In this document: piece after piece, positions 16,071 through 24,428 of the stretch
How positions within the stretch are numbered: the stretch's first letter is position 1
Layout: every line of letters starts with the position of its first letter
Source: Prosthecochloris sp.
GTDB taxonomy: Bacteria; Bacteroidota; Chlorobiia; Chlorobiales; Chlorobiaceae
Reading direction: 5' to 3'
Length of the DNA stretch: 44,771 bases
Assembly: GCA_015482705.2 (NCBI GenBank)
Contig: JADMLA020000023.1
Span: 1 to 44,771 of the forward strand
Translations under genes and position numbers: made by a program
The notes under the pieces: generated by a model
Told to the model about the DNA's origin: nothing
The model's input: only the letters and a program-made list of their open reading frames with translations
The model's database searches: none

Positions 16071-18182
16071 ATGCGCCATATAATCGAATCACTACAAAAT
16101 CTTTCCCGAAACCTCTGGTGGTCATGGGATACAGAAGCAAAAGAACTGTTCAAGGAACTTTCTCCCCTTGTCTGGGAGAGAGTCAATCATAACCCAGTCG
16201 AACTCCTGCGTCATATTTCACATGACGAAATCAAAGCCCGCCTCGATTGCGAATTCGGCAAAAAACTCGACAACGTCACAAAGCGTTTTGAAGCGTATCT
16301 CTCGGAAAAGGATACATGGGCATCAAAGCATGCCCAATCCCTGACAGAAAAAACTGTTGCCTACTTCAGTGCAGAGTTCGGCATACATGAAAGCGTAAGG
16401 ATCTACTCTGGAGGCTTGGGCGTCCTTTCCGGCGACCATATCAAGTCCGCCAGCGACTTGGGCCTGAATTTCGTTGGCATCACCTTGTTTTATAAAGAAG
16501 GATACTTCCGCCAATATCTCAATCAGGAAGGATGGCAGCTGGAAGACTATCCTTTACAGTATCCGGAAAGTCTTCCGCTGGAAAAAGTTACAGACGCCGA
16601 CGGTAACGACCTGATCATCTCCCTCGATATCGCTCAAAGCGAAGTACTTGCCCAGGCCTGGTACCTGAATGTCGGTAGAGCGAAACTGTATCTTCTCGAC
16701 ACCAACATTCCGGCCAACGAGTCTCATTACCGTGACATATGCTCCAGAGTGTATGGCGGTGATCAGAACATGCGAATCAACCAGGAAATTGTACTGGGTA
16801 TCGGCGGCGTAAAATTGCTCAGAGCTCTTGGAATCGATCCTGCCGTCTATCATATGAACGAGGGCCATTCCGCATTTCTCACGGTAGAGCTCCTCGCGAA
16901 AGAATTGGCCGATGGCGTGGAGCCTGAAAAAGCGAAAGCTAATGTCAAAGAGCAATGTGTATTCACGACACACACCCCTGTAGCTGCAGGCCATGATCGC
17001 TTTTCACGTGACATGATGCACTACTCTTTCGACCGTTACCTCCAGAAAAACGGTATAGCTTTTGAGGATTTCCTCCGCCTGGGCTCCGAAAACCCTTCGA
17101 ATCCTCACGATTTGTTCACCATGACGGTTCTCGCGCTCAACCTTTCACGAAATGCAAACGGTGTTTCAAAGCTGCATGGAGAGGTATCACGTGAAATGTG
17201 GCGGCATATTTATTCGGTTGATTCTCCGGGTGACGTCCCTATCGGGCATATCACAAACGGTGTTCACACCGCAAGCTGGACCAGCGGCTTCACCGATAAA
17301 TTCTGGCGCCGTTATACCGACAGCCTCGACACTTTGACATCTTCCCAGGAAGACGCATCGAAGGTTCTTGCGAACGTAACCGACGAGGAGCTGTGGTGCC
17401 TGCGCTACCGCCTGAAAAGAAACCTTATCGACTTTATCTATAGGTACCTTTCAAACCAGCTTTTCCATCAGCATGTTTATACAACCTATATGGAAGCGGA
17501 TTCATCGAAATCAAGTAAAAACCCGCTCTCGCCGGACGTTCTTACCATAGGTTTTGCAAGACGCTTTGCGACATACAAAAGAGCACCGCTGATTTTTTCG
17601 GACATTGAACGCCTCACCAGAATTGTCAACCACCCGACGATGCCGTTGCAGATCATCTTCGCTGGCAAGGCGCATCCTCATGACGATGCCGGCAAACATT
17701 ACATCCAGCAGATTGTAGAGCATACTCGTCTTCCCCAGTTCAAAGGAAAAATCATCTTTCTCGAAAACTACAATCTCGGAGTGGCAAAACGCATGATATC
17801 CGGTGTCGATGTCTGGCTCAACAACCCGATACGGCCGATGGAAGCCAGCGGGACGTCAGGACAGAAAACCGTTCTGCACGGCGGTTTGAACTTCAGTGTT
17901 CCCGATGGCTGGTGGCCTGAAGCCTATGATGGTGAAAACGGTTGGTCGATTGGGAGCGGTGAGCTGCTCGACAATCATGAAGCCCAGGACCATCATGACG
18001 CAGAAAAACTCTATGATGTTCTTGAAAACCAGATAATCCCTACATTTTATGATCGTAACGTGGATAACATTCCTGTCAAATGGCTCAAGAAAGTCCGAAA
18101 AGCGATTACAACCATTGGCCCGGAATACAATACCCACAGGATGGTCAGGGACTATACAAAGAAATATTATTTGAAAGATTGA
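16071..18182 (+). CDS. glgP: Alpha-glucan (glycogen) phosphorylase
   Basis: This 703-residue GT35 enzyme releases glucose-1-phosphate from glycogen, the storage polymer of green sulfur bacteria. The N-terminus has the DUF3417-like LSRNLWWSWDTEAKELF (residues 10-26) typical of the short bacterial form. VYHMNEGHSAF and FTTHTPVAAGHDRF are present in the middle. Near the C-terminus EASGTSGQK contains the pyridoxal-phosphate lysine K599; the residue before it is Gln where Met is usual. The length fits the short (about 700-850 residue) group lacking a long C-terminal extension. It lies 38 bases before pyrD on the same strand and may be cotranscribed, without an obvious pathway link. Confidence 0.93.
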   Translation: MRHIIESLQNLSRNLWWSWDTEAKELFKELSPLVWERVNHNPVELLRHISHDEIKARLDCEFGKKLDNVTKRFEAYLSEKDTWASKHAQSLTEKTVAYFSAEFGIHESVRIYSGGLGVLSGDHIKSASDLGLNFVGITLFYKEGYFRQYLNQEGWQLEDYPLQYPESLPLEKVTDADGNDLIISLDIAQSEVLAQAWYLNVGRAKLYLLDTNIPANESHYRDICSRVYGGDQNMRINQEIVLGIGGVKLLRALGIDPAVYHMNEGHSAFLTVELLAKELADGVEPEKAKANVKEQCVFTTHTPVAAGHDRFSRDMMHYSFDRYLQKNGIAFEDFLRLGSENPSNPHDLFTMTVLALNLSRNANGVSKLHGEVSREMWRHIYSVDSPGDVPIGHITNGVHTASWTSGFTDKFWRRYTDSLDTLTSSQEDASKVLANVTDEELWCLRYRLKRNLIDFIYRYLSNQLFHQHVYTTYMEADSSKSSKNPLSPDVLTIGFARRFATYKRAPLIFSDIERLTRIVNHPTMPLQIIFAGKAHPHDDAGKHYIQQIVEHTRLPQFKGKIIFLENYNLGVAKRMISGVDVWLNNPIRPMEASGTSGQKTVLHGGLNFSVPDGWWPEAYDGENGWSIGSGELLDNHEAQDHHDAEKLYDVLENQIIPTFYDRNVDNIPVKWLKKVRKAITTIGPEYNTHRMVRDYTKKYYLKD

Positions 18183-18220
18183 GAACCTATTCGTTCATCA
18201 GCAATAAAGCTGTTTAAACA

Positions 18221-19165
18221 ATGATAGAAAATCCTGAACAGCGATCTTCGAGGTTTTCGGCTGTTTCCCTTGGGCGCGGTCTCGATCTGCGCTCACCGGT
18301 TCTTCTTGCATCGGGAACGGTTTCGTACGGTGAAGAACTCAACAAGCTTACGAACTTGAGTAAAATAGGTGGCATTGTCACCAAAGCCATATCGCCTGAA
18401 CCCCGTCAGGGAAACCCTCCACAGCGTATTGCCGAAACCCCCTGCGGTATGATAAATGCCATCGGTCTCGCCAATGTAGGCCTGAAGAGATTCATAGCGG
18501 AAAAAATCCCTTTTCTACAGCAGCTCGACACCTCGGTTATCGTCAATATCGCTGGAAAATCCATCGATGATTACTGTACGGTCATCGAACACCTTGAAGA
18601 CTGTGAAGGCGTCAACGCTTATGAAATAAATCTCTCTTGCCCCAATGTCAAGGGTGAATGTATGATCATGGGCGTCAGTCGTGAAGCGACTTTTGAAATC
18701 GTCTCGAAGCTGCGTTCGATTACGAAACGGCATCTCATGGTAAAACTAACCCCCAACGTCACCTCCATCAGCTCCATCGCATTGGCTGCAGAAGAAGCGG
18801 GTGCCGACTCGGTGTCGTTGATAAACACGCTGGTAGGTATGGCTGTTGATTACAAAAAAAGAAAACCCCTTCTTACCAACGTTACCGGAGGGCTGTCAGG
18901 ACCCGCAGTGAAGCCTGTGGCGCTCGCTAAAGTCTGGGAAGTATACAACGCCGTCACGATACCGGTAGTCGGTATGGGTGGGATAGCCTCGTTTGAGGAT
19001 GCCATGGAATTCCTGCTCACCGGAGCCAGAGCGATTCAGATCGGTACCATGAATTTTGTCGACCCCGATATCGGTGAAACCATTGCCGATTCCCTCGAAG
19101 AGTTCTTTGCCGAACCGGAAAATCCGACAATCGGGGAGTATACGGGAAGTTTGATTGTAGGATGA
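18221..19165 (+). CDS. pyrD: Dihydroorotate dehydrogenase, class 1B catalytic subunit
   Basis: This 314-residue FMN enzyme oxidises dihydroorotate to orotate in pyrimidine synthesis. Class 1 is shown by the catalytic cysteine C140 in the motif NLSCPNVKGE, where class 2 has serine. LASGTVSYG near the N-terminus, the FMN-binding GGLSGPAVKP, GMGGI and GARAIQIGT blocks are all present. Class 1B enzymes usually act with an iron-sulfur flavoprotein partner PyrK that passes electrons to NAD. No pyrK is seen next to it here, so the partner must lie elsewhere. The gene is convergent with the 109-residue protein gene. Confidence 0.95.
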   Translation: MIENPEQRSSRFSAVSLGRGLDLRSPVLLASGTVSYGEELNKLTNLSKIGGIVTKAISPEPRQGNPPQRIAETPCGMINAIGLANVGLKRFIAEKIPFLQQLDTSVIVNIAGKSIDDYCTVIEHLEDCEGVNAYEINLSCPNVKGECMIMGVSREATFEIVSKLRSITKRHLMVKLTPNVTSISSIALAAEEAGADSVSLINTLVGMAVDYKKRKPLLTNVTGGLSGPAVKPVALAKVWEVYNAVTIPVVGMGGIASFEDAMEFLLTGARAIQIGTMNFVDPDIGETIADSLEEFFAEPENPTIGEYTGSLIVG

Positions 19166-19240
19166 GAAAACGGAAACTATCGTCACTGTAACCGGTTCCC
19201 ACAGAACTACATGGAACTCAACGAACATGCAGTAACTTCA

Positions 19241-19284
19241 CTGTAGACGTTGGGCGATGAAAAATCCTCGCCCAACATCTACAG
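19241..19284. terminator. Long hairpin between convergent genes
   Basis: Bases 19241-19257 pair with 19268-19284 over 17 positions with one G-T wobble and a ten-base loop. It lies between the ends of pyrD (plus) and the 109-residue protein gene (minus). No long T-run follows on either strand, so termination or 3'-end protection is inferred from position and stem strength only. Confidence 0.5.
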
Positions 19285-19293
19285 CAATGTCAT

Positions 19294-19623
19294 CTACTTC
19301 CCGCCTTGAGAATCCTGCTTACCGCCGGCACGTTCTGCACCAAAGGCAGTCGGCACACCCGACTGCAACATGTAAAAGCAGCCATTCGATCCGCTGAAAG
19401 AACTCGAGATACCGGTAATCGATTTACTCGCAAGGTTACCGGCATAGGTCGTCTCACTGTTGTTGAAAGTAAACATGAACATCCCGGCAATTTGTACCCA
19501 CGGACCATCGTAGCCTTCACCATTGGTCCATGTTCCATTAGAATTGACAGTCATCGAAGTCTTACTGTAAGAACCATCGCAGCCCCAATCGTAAAACAAT
19601 GTCCAGTCTCCTGTAACAGCCAT
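19294..19623 (-). CDS. Small beta-rich protein of unknown function
   Basis: This 109-residue protein has no signal peptide. It is rich in Trp, Tyr, Gly, Ser, Thr and Asn, in alternating patterns such as GDWTLFYDWGCDGSY and FTFNNSETTYAG. These suggest a small beta barrel of about eight short strands, loosely reminiscent of avidin- or lipocalin-like folds. The last 20 residues are Gly/Gln/Lys-rich and probably disordered. Two cysteines (in WGCDG and NGCFY) might form a disulfide or bind a ligand. The ribosome binding site GAGGAG 8 bases before ATG is strong. I do not recognise the family. It stands alone between pyrD and a 533-base gene-free stretch. Confidence 0.7.
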   Translation of the reverse strand: MAVTGDWTLFYDWGCDGSYSKTSMTVNSNGTWTNGEGYDGPWVQIAGMFMFTFNNSETTYAGNLASKSITGISSSFSGSNGCFYMLQSGVPTAFGAERAGGKQDSQGGK

Positions 19624-20156
19624 AATTTTTTCTCCTCATAAAGAAATGGTTAACGAAATTATACAATCAGACAAAACACAGAACTGCCGACACGTATGCA
19701 TCACCTCCTTGAAATTGTAGCTTCATCGAGGGCTTTTCCGCCATTGATCATCAATCGACATTGATTGAGTTGATCCGTTTAGAACGTGAAATTGCGGCAA
19801 ACTGTTTATGCAGAGTCACTCTCTTTGACATCGTGCAACGACAACGCATGTCACTCTACAGACAAAACAACAGGAACTGCTGAGGGGTAACACTGAAAAA
19901 AGAAAGGAATCTTGCATGCATAGTATGCAAAATCTGACCATCGAAAAAGAGAAAAGGCTGGTGTTATCGAAAATAAAAAACGAGAATGCGCCACATCAAA
20001 AATCTTGACTTTCACGAACAACGAGCATTGACTTTCATTAGGGAGCATATTGCCGAAACGCTGTGGTATAGTTTTTACTTTTAACTTTTGAGTTATGACT
20101 TTTGAACTTATCTTGGCTGACACCATTTCTTTCATTGATCACGATAAACAGCTACA
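19624..20156. other. Gene-free stretch of 533 bases
   Basis: No convincing gene is seen; a minus-strand frame at 19851-20135 lacks a ribosome site and normal protein composition. It contains a direct repeat TTGACTTTCA (20005-20014 and 20028-20037) and imperfect repeats of ACTTTTGA near 20075-20110. The 5' leader and promoter of the minus-strand 109-residue gene and the promoter of the plus-strand yqeY gene must lie here. Confidence 0.5.
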
Positions 20157-20615
20157 ATGATGAGTTTAAAAGTGCGTATCGACCAGGACCTCAAAGAAGC
20201 CATGAAAAGCGGGGATAAAAACAGGATAAATACCGTTAGGGCAATCAGGGCGGCATTTCTCGAAAAGGAAGTTTCATTACGAGTTGGAGGTAAGGCCGAG
20301 CTGAGCGAAGAGCAGGAACTCGAAGTTGTCATGAGTCTTGCCAAAAAACGTAAAGACTCCATTCAACAGTATAAAGATGCCGGGAGAATGGATCTCGCAG
20401 AAACCGAGCAAGCAGAACTGTCGGTGATTGAAACCTATCTGCCTGTCCAGATGGCAGATGAAGAAATCGAAACTACTGTAAAGGATATCATTGCCGAATT
20501 GGGAGCAACATCCATGAAAGACATGGGAAAAGTCATGGGTGCAGCCATGAAACGACTGAAAGGCAAGGCCGATGGCGGAAAAGTACAGGAGATCGTCAAA
20601 TCAGCGTTATCATAA
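20157..20615 (+). CDS. GatB/YqeY family protein
   Basis: This 152-residue YqeY-type protein begins with a helical region (LKVRIDQDLKEAMKSGDKNRINTVRAI) and ends in the GatB/YqeY C-terminal domain (GKVMGAAMKRLKGKADGGKVQEIV). That domain is related to the tRNA-binding tail of the Asp/Glu-tRNA amidotransferase subunit GatB. YqeY may bind tRNA or act as a stand-alone amidotransferase-like protein; its role is not settled. Two adjacent ATG codons (20157 and 20160) are possible starts. It is followed 125 bases later by serS on the same strand, a translation-related neighbour. Confidence 0.92.
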   Translation: MMSLKVRIDQDLKEAMKSGDKNRINTVRAIRAAFLEKEVSLRVGGKAELSEEQELEVVMSLAKKRKDSIQQYKDAGRMDLAETEQAELSVIETYLPVQMADEEIETTVKDIIAELGATSMKDMGKVMGAAMKRLKGKADGGKVQEIVKSALS

Positions 20616-20740
20616 TACGATGTAACCTTATTGTAAAGATCGATCGCCATTGCTATCGCTGTTATTATCGGTAAAAAAGTAAATGGTAATTAGAGTACAA
20701 ACTCTCCTATAACAAAGCATCAAAACCGTGTTCCATTAAC

Positions 20741-22024
20741 ATGCTTGATATCAATTATATCCGACAAAACCCGGAAGAAGTTGCAGAAATGCTGAAAAAA
20801 CGTCAGCAAGCAGAGGACTCTATCCGGCTCGATGAACTGCTTGAATTCGATATACAGCGCCGGCAACTCGTCCAAAAATCAGATGAGCTCAAAGCATTGA
20901 GAAACAAGGTTTCAAAAGATATCGCCACCATTAAAAGAACCGGGCAGGGCTCTGCGGAAGACCTCATTCGTGAAATGAAAGAGGTCGCGGACAACATTGC
21001 CCGAATGAACGAAACCCTGGGAGAACTCGAGGAAAAAATGGAAGCGATTCTGCTCTCGCTTCCCAACAAACTGCATATCGACGTTCCAACAGGTTGCTCA
21101 TCTGAGGACAATGTCATTTATAAAGAACCGATAGCTTTCGATCATGCTCTTGATTTCCCTTTGAAGAATCATCTTGACCTTGGAAACACATTAGGCATTC
21201 TTGATTTTGAACGAGGAGCTAAAATTTCTGGCAGCGGTTTTCCGGTCTATGCCGGAAAAGGAGCTCGACTCGAACGTGCGCTTTTAAATTTCATGCTGGA
21301 TTACCACACGGAAAAGCACGGATATACCGAAATCTTTCCTCCTTTCATGGTTAACGAAGACTCACTTCGAGGTACGGGACAGTGGCCCAAGTTTGCCGAC
21401 CAGGTATACTACATGAACGAGGATGACCTCTACGCAATCCCGACTGCAGAAGTTCCTGTCACCAATCTTCATCGTGAAGAAATACTTCGTGACGAACAGC
21501 TTCCCATATCTTATGCTGCTTACTCGGCCTGCTTTCGCAGGGAAGCTGGAAGCTATGGGAAAGATACACGGGGATTCCTCAGAGTGCACCAGTTCAATAA
21601 GGTCGAAATGGTCAAGTTCACACGCCCCGAGGATTCGTATGATGCCCTTGAAGAGATCTTACACAATGCCGAAGCAATTCTCAAAGCACTGAAAATCCCT
21701 TATCGAGTCTTGCTTCTTTGCAGTGGAGATATCAGTGCCACTGCGGCAAAATGTTACGATATCGAAGTATGGTCACCGGCTGAAAACAAATTCCTTGAAG
21801 CGTCGAGTTGCTCCAATTTCGAGGATTACCAAGCGCGGCGAGCCAACATTCGCTTCAAGCCTGCGGGCTCATCAAAACCGGTTTTCATCCATACTCTAAA
21901 CGGTTCCGGACTTGCGACTTCGAGATTGATGGTATCATTGCTCGAAAACTACCAGACCCCCGAAGGCACAATTATCGTACCGGAAGTGTTGAGAAAGTAT
22001 ACGGGATTCGACCTGATTGATTAG
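20741..22024 (+). CDS. serS: Seryl-tRNA synthetase
   Basis: This 427-residue class II synthetase charges tRNA-Ser. The N-terminal long coiled-coil arm (about 30-105) that grips the tRNA long variable loop is present. In the catalytic core, TAEVPVTN, motif 2 FRREAGSYGKDTRGFLRVHQF and motif 3 NGSGLATSRLMVSLLENYQ are all intact. The length is normal. The gene ends 17 bases before a clean terminator-like hairpin. Confidence 0.98.
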   Translation: MLDINYIRQNPEEVAEMLKKRQQAEDSIRLDELLEFDIQRRQLVQKSDELKALRNKVSKDIATIKRTGQGSAEDLIREMKEVADNIARMNETLGELEEKMEAILLSLPNKLHIDVPTGCSSEDNVIYKEPIAFDHALDFPLKNHLDLGNTLGILDFERGAKISGSGFPVYAGKGARLERALLNFMLDYHTEKHGYTEIFPPFMVNEDSLRGTGQWPKFADQVYYMNEDDLYAIPTAEVPVTNLHREEILRDEQLPISYAAYSACFRREAGSYGKDTRGFLRVHQFNKVEMVKFTRPEDSYDALEEILHNAEAILKALKIPYRVLLLCSGDISATAAKCYDIEVWSPAENKFLEASSCSNFEDYQARRANIRFKPAGSSKPVFIHTLNGSGLATSRLMVSLLENYQTPEGTIIVPEVLRKYTGFDLID

Positions 22025-22041
22025 TACCCTGTTCTACAAAC

Positions 22042-22070
22042 AGCAGAGATGCTTTTTACACATCTCTGCT
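22042..22070 (+). terminator. Hairpin after serS
   Basis: AGCAGAGATG (22042-22051) pairs perfectly with CATCTCTGCT (22061-22070) around a nine-base loop, 17 bases after the serS stop. No strong T-run follows, so termination is likely but not certain. The hairpin covers the most upstream possible start (22049) of the next frame, arguing for a later start there. Confidence 0.6.
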
Positions 22071-22204
22071 TACTGTACGGAGTAGATGGAAAAAAGCTCA
22101 TCATAAAAATCTCGAGCCTCTACCATCATTTTATTTTATCCACAAATAATAGAGATGTATCTTTTTGTTGTTTGGCAAACTGGAAACTTGAAAGGAAAAA
22201 AGCC

Positions 22205-23182
22205 GTGCACATCGAACAGATCATCTTGTCCCACCTGCTGAAACCGGTAAGAGATGTAACCCTGCACGCCAATCGTCTGCTTGATAACTATGATGAAGTC
22301 ATATGGTTGATCGGAGACGGCCGAAGTGGCACAACGTGGGTGTCCGACCTGCTCAATCATGACAAAAAGTACCGGGAGATGTTCGAACCGTTTCATCCCC
22401 AACATGTCGATGAAATGAGCTTTTTATCACCACATGAGTACGTCAGAGCTGATGATTCACATGATCAGCTGAAACACATTGCAGCAGATGTTTTCAGCGG
22501 AACCTTCACCCATCCCGTAGTTGACTCGGCCAATCACTCACACCTCTACAGTGGTTTATTGATCAAGGATATTTTTGCCAATCTCTTTGCCTACTGGGCA
22601 TCGATTCGTTTCCCGAACCTGAAAATCATACTGCTGATCAGAAATCCTTTTTCAGTTGCCCTCTCAAAAAGCAAAAAGAAAGACTGGTACTGGGTGACCG
22701 ATCCGATGTTGTTGCTCAACCAGCGGAAACTTTACGAAGATCACCTGCATCCTTTTGAAGAACTCATCAAAAAAACCAGTGAGAATAATGACTACATCCT
22801 ACGCCAAATCCTGATCTGGTCAATAATTAACTACGTTCCGCTTCGCCAGTTTCCATCGAACAAGATTCACATTGCATTTTATGAGGAAGTTTTTGCAGAC
22901 ACGAACAATCAGATTTCTTCCGCATTTCGATTCGTCAAGAACACTCGCGAAAACTGTCATGTTGAACTCGATGATGAAACCATCAAACGCCCAAGCAGGG
23001 TCGTCAGTAAAGACAGCAGCCTCTTTCAAGACAAATCTCCCGTAACCTCCTGGAAAAACGAATTTTCTCCAAAACAAATCGATGCGGGATTAAACATTCT
23101 CGATGAGTTCGGCCTAGCCGAACTTTACGATGATAACTCGTTACCCAACCGGAAAGTGCTGAATACAATCCAAGGTTTATAA
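22205..23182 (+). CDS. Sulfotransferase family protein
   Basis: This protein has about 325 residues. Near the N-terminus WLIGDGRSGTTWVSDLLN forms the 5'-phosphosulfate-binding loop that holds the donor PAPS. Later IILLIRNPFSVALSKSKK matches the 3'-phosphate-binding strand-loop-helix of sulfotransferases. The acceptor is unknown; a sugar or polysaccharide is plausible. The frame is open from ATG 22049, but the first 52 residues look non-coding and that ATG lies in the serS hairpin. The GTG at 22205 has AAAGGA about nine bases upstream and is preferred. No PAPS-synthesis genes are seen nearby. Confidence 0.8.
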   Translation: MHIEQIILSHLLKPVRDVTLHANRLLDNYDEVIWLIGDGRSGTTWVSDLLNHDKKYREMFEPFHPQHVDEMSFLSPHEYVRADDSHDQLKHIAADVFSGTFTHPVVDSANHSHLYSGLLIKDIFANLFAYWASIRFPNLKIILLIRNPFSVALSKSKKKDWYWVTDPMLLLNQRKLYEDHLHPFEELIKKTSENNDYILRQILIWSIINYVPLRQFPSNKIHIAFYEEVFADTNNQISSAFRFVKNTRENCHVELDDETIKRPSRVVSKDSSLFQDKSPVTSWKNEFSPKQIDAGLNILDEFGLAELYDDNSLPNRKVLNTIQGL

Positions 23183-23376
23183 TCCCGTCGCGTTCCCCTC
23201 GAAGCATAACAAACGCAAAAAACGATAATACCCTGTTCATCCTTGAATTGCGGCATAATGTGGAAATTATTTACAACGTCCCGCAAAAAAAATGAAACCT
23301 TTTTGTTTCCTCATGCATAGTAACAATCAAAAGGCTTTGTCTTTGATGAAAAACTATTGAAAGGAGAAGAAAGCAT

Positions 23377-23862
23377 ATGAGCGCTACAATGAAATCATGG
23401 GCTACACCGTTGGCTGCCGGCACGTTTATCATCCTTGCCGTTACAGGGATTCTGATGTTTTTTAAAGTCGACGCTGGATATATCAAGCCTGTTCATGAGT
23501 GGTTGAGTTGGGCAATGGTGATCGGGGTGTTGTTTCATACCATTGCGAACTGGAAACCTTTCATCGCATACTTTTCACGCAAGCTTCCTCTCTCCATCAT
23601 CGGAGCAGGTGTGATCATCACCATGCTTTCAATTGTTGTACCCTCTTCAGAGAAAGGCAGTCCCAAAAAGAACATGTTCAGAGCGCTCGAGTCGGCAAAA
23701 ATTGAAATGCTTGCCGATATGACCGGTCAAAGCAGTGATGCCCTTATCGGTAAACTCGAGGGAAAGGGAATTACAAACGCCGAAACATCCATGACCATCG
23801 AGGAAATTGCAAGTGTGAACGGGAAAAAGGAAATGGAGATTCTCTGGACGATCTTCGAGTGA
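23377..23862 (+). CDS. DUF4405-type membrane protein, possible small cytochrome b
   Basis: This 161-residue protein has three membrane helices (about 10-29, 40-57, 70-90). Histidines H40 and H54 lie in VHEWLSWAM and FHTIANW; this spacing in DUF4405 proteins is thought to resemble the heme-ligating helices of small b-type cytochromes (inference). A soluble C-terminal tail (about 95-161) has two copies of a MT-x-E-x-I-type helical pattern. A good ribosome site (AGGAG) precedes the ATG. It is convergent with the DUF2934 gene, with a strong hairpin between them. The electron donor and acceptor are unknown. Confidence 0.75.
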   Translation: MSATMKSWATPLAAGTFIILAVTGILMFFKVDAGYIKPVHEWLSWAMVIGVLFHTIANWKPFIAYFSRKLPLSIIGAGVIITMLSIVVPSSEKGSPKKNMFRALESAKIEMLADMTGQSSDALIGKLEGKGITNAETSMTIEEIASVNGKKEMEILWTIFE

Positions 23863-23898
23863 GAAACGCGGTTGTGATGAAAACATTTGAGGGATAAC

Positions 23899-23934
23899 GT
23901 GCGCGATGGAGAAAGGGGGACCTCCATCGCGTAC
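23899..23934. terminator. Hairpin between convergent DUF4405 and DUF2934 genes
   Basis: Bases 23899-23911 pair with 23922-23934 (13 positions, one mismatch) around a ten-base G-rich loop. A run of seven A follows on the plus strand, so a T-run precedes the stem on the minus strand instead of following it. It probably marks the shared 3' end, but it is not a textbook intrinsic terminator. Confidence 0.5.
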
Positions 23935-23951
23935 GAAAAAAACGAATCGGC

Positions 23952-24137
23952 TCAAACGTTTTTCTGTTCGGCAGATTCAGCTGACCCGGCAAACGCTGCT
24001 TCGGCTTCGAGCCAGTCTTCGACATCCGAACCGTATTTTTCTCCTTTTGCCTGCCACAGGTAGTAAGCTGCAGTCCTGATCTGTTCTTCACACTGTTCCT
24101 GCGTCATGATTTGCTTTTCATTCGTTTCGTTTGACAT
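23952..24137 (-). CDS. DUF2934 small protein
   Basis: This 61-residue protein has the central pattern EEQIRTAAYYLWQAKGEKYGSDVEDWLEAE, which fits the DUF2934 family (IRxxAYxLWExxGxPxGxxxxxWxxAE). The fold is a short helical hairpin and the function is unknown. The ATG at 24137 begins MSNETNEKQ. The 291 bases upstream (24138-24428) hold no gene and must contain its promoter. Confidence 0.85.
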   Translation of the reverse strand: MSNETNEKQIMTQEQCEEQIRTAAYYLWQAKGEKYGSDVEDWLEAEAAFAGSAESAEQKNV

Positions 24138-24428
24138 CGCTTTTGTAGTTTTAGGTTATACCATCCGCTACTGCCTTGCTTTTTTCACATCTTTGCAACA
24201 TGTACTTCACTCTTTCAGCAAAACCAAATTACTCCGCCCCTCATATTCTGTCAAGGATCACCTTGTTACAATCATGTGAATTATGACTGGTGACATGAAG
24301 ACAACACCTTTGCGCAGTGCATCGTTCTTTCAGCCACCAATTCGATCGATGGGAAAGTGCTTTCCGGAAAATAACGTTGAGTTCTCGACGGAGCAAGGCT
24401 ATCGCATGGTTCCGAACGAAAAATGCCT

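Noticed and set aside
19851..20135. A 94-codon minus-strand frame in the gene-free stretch
   Set aside because: No ribosome site, composition unlike a protein and no recognisable pattern.
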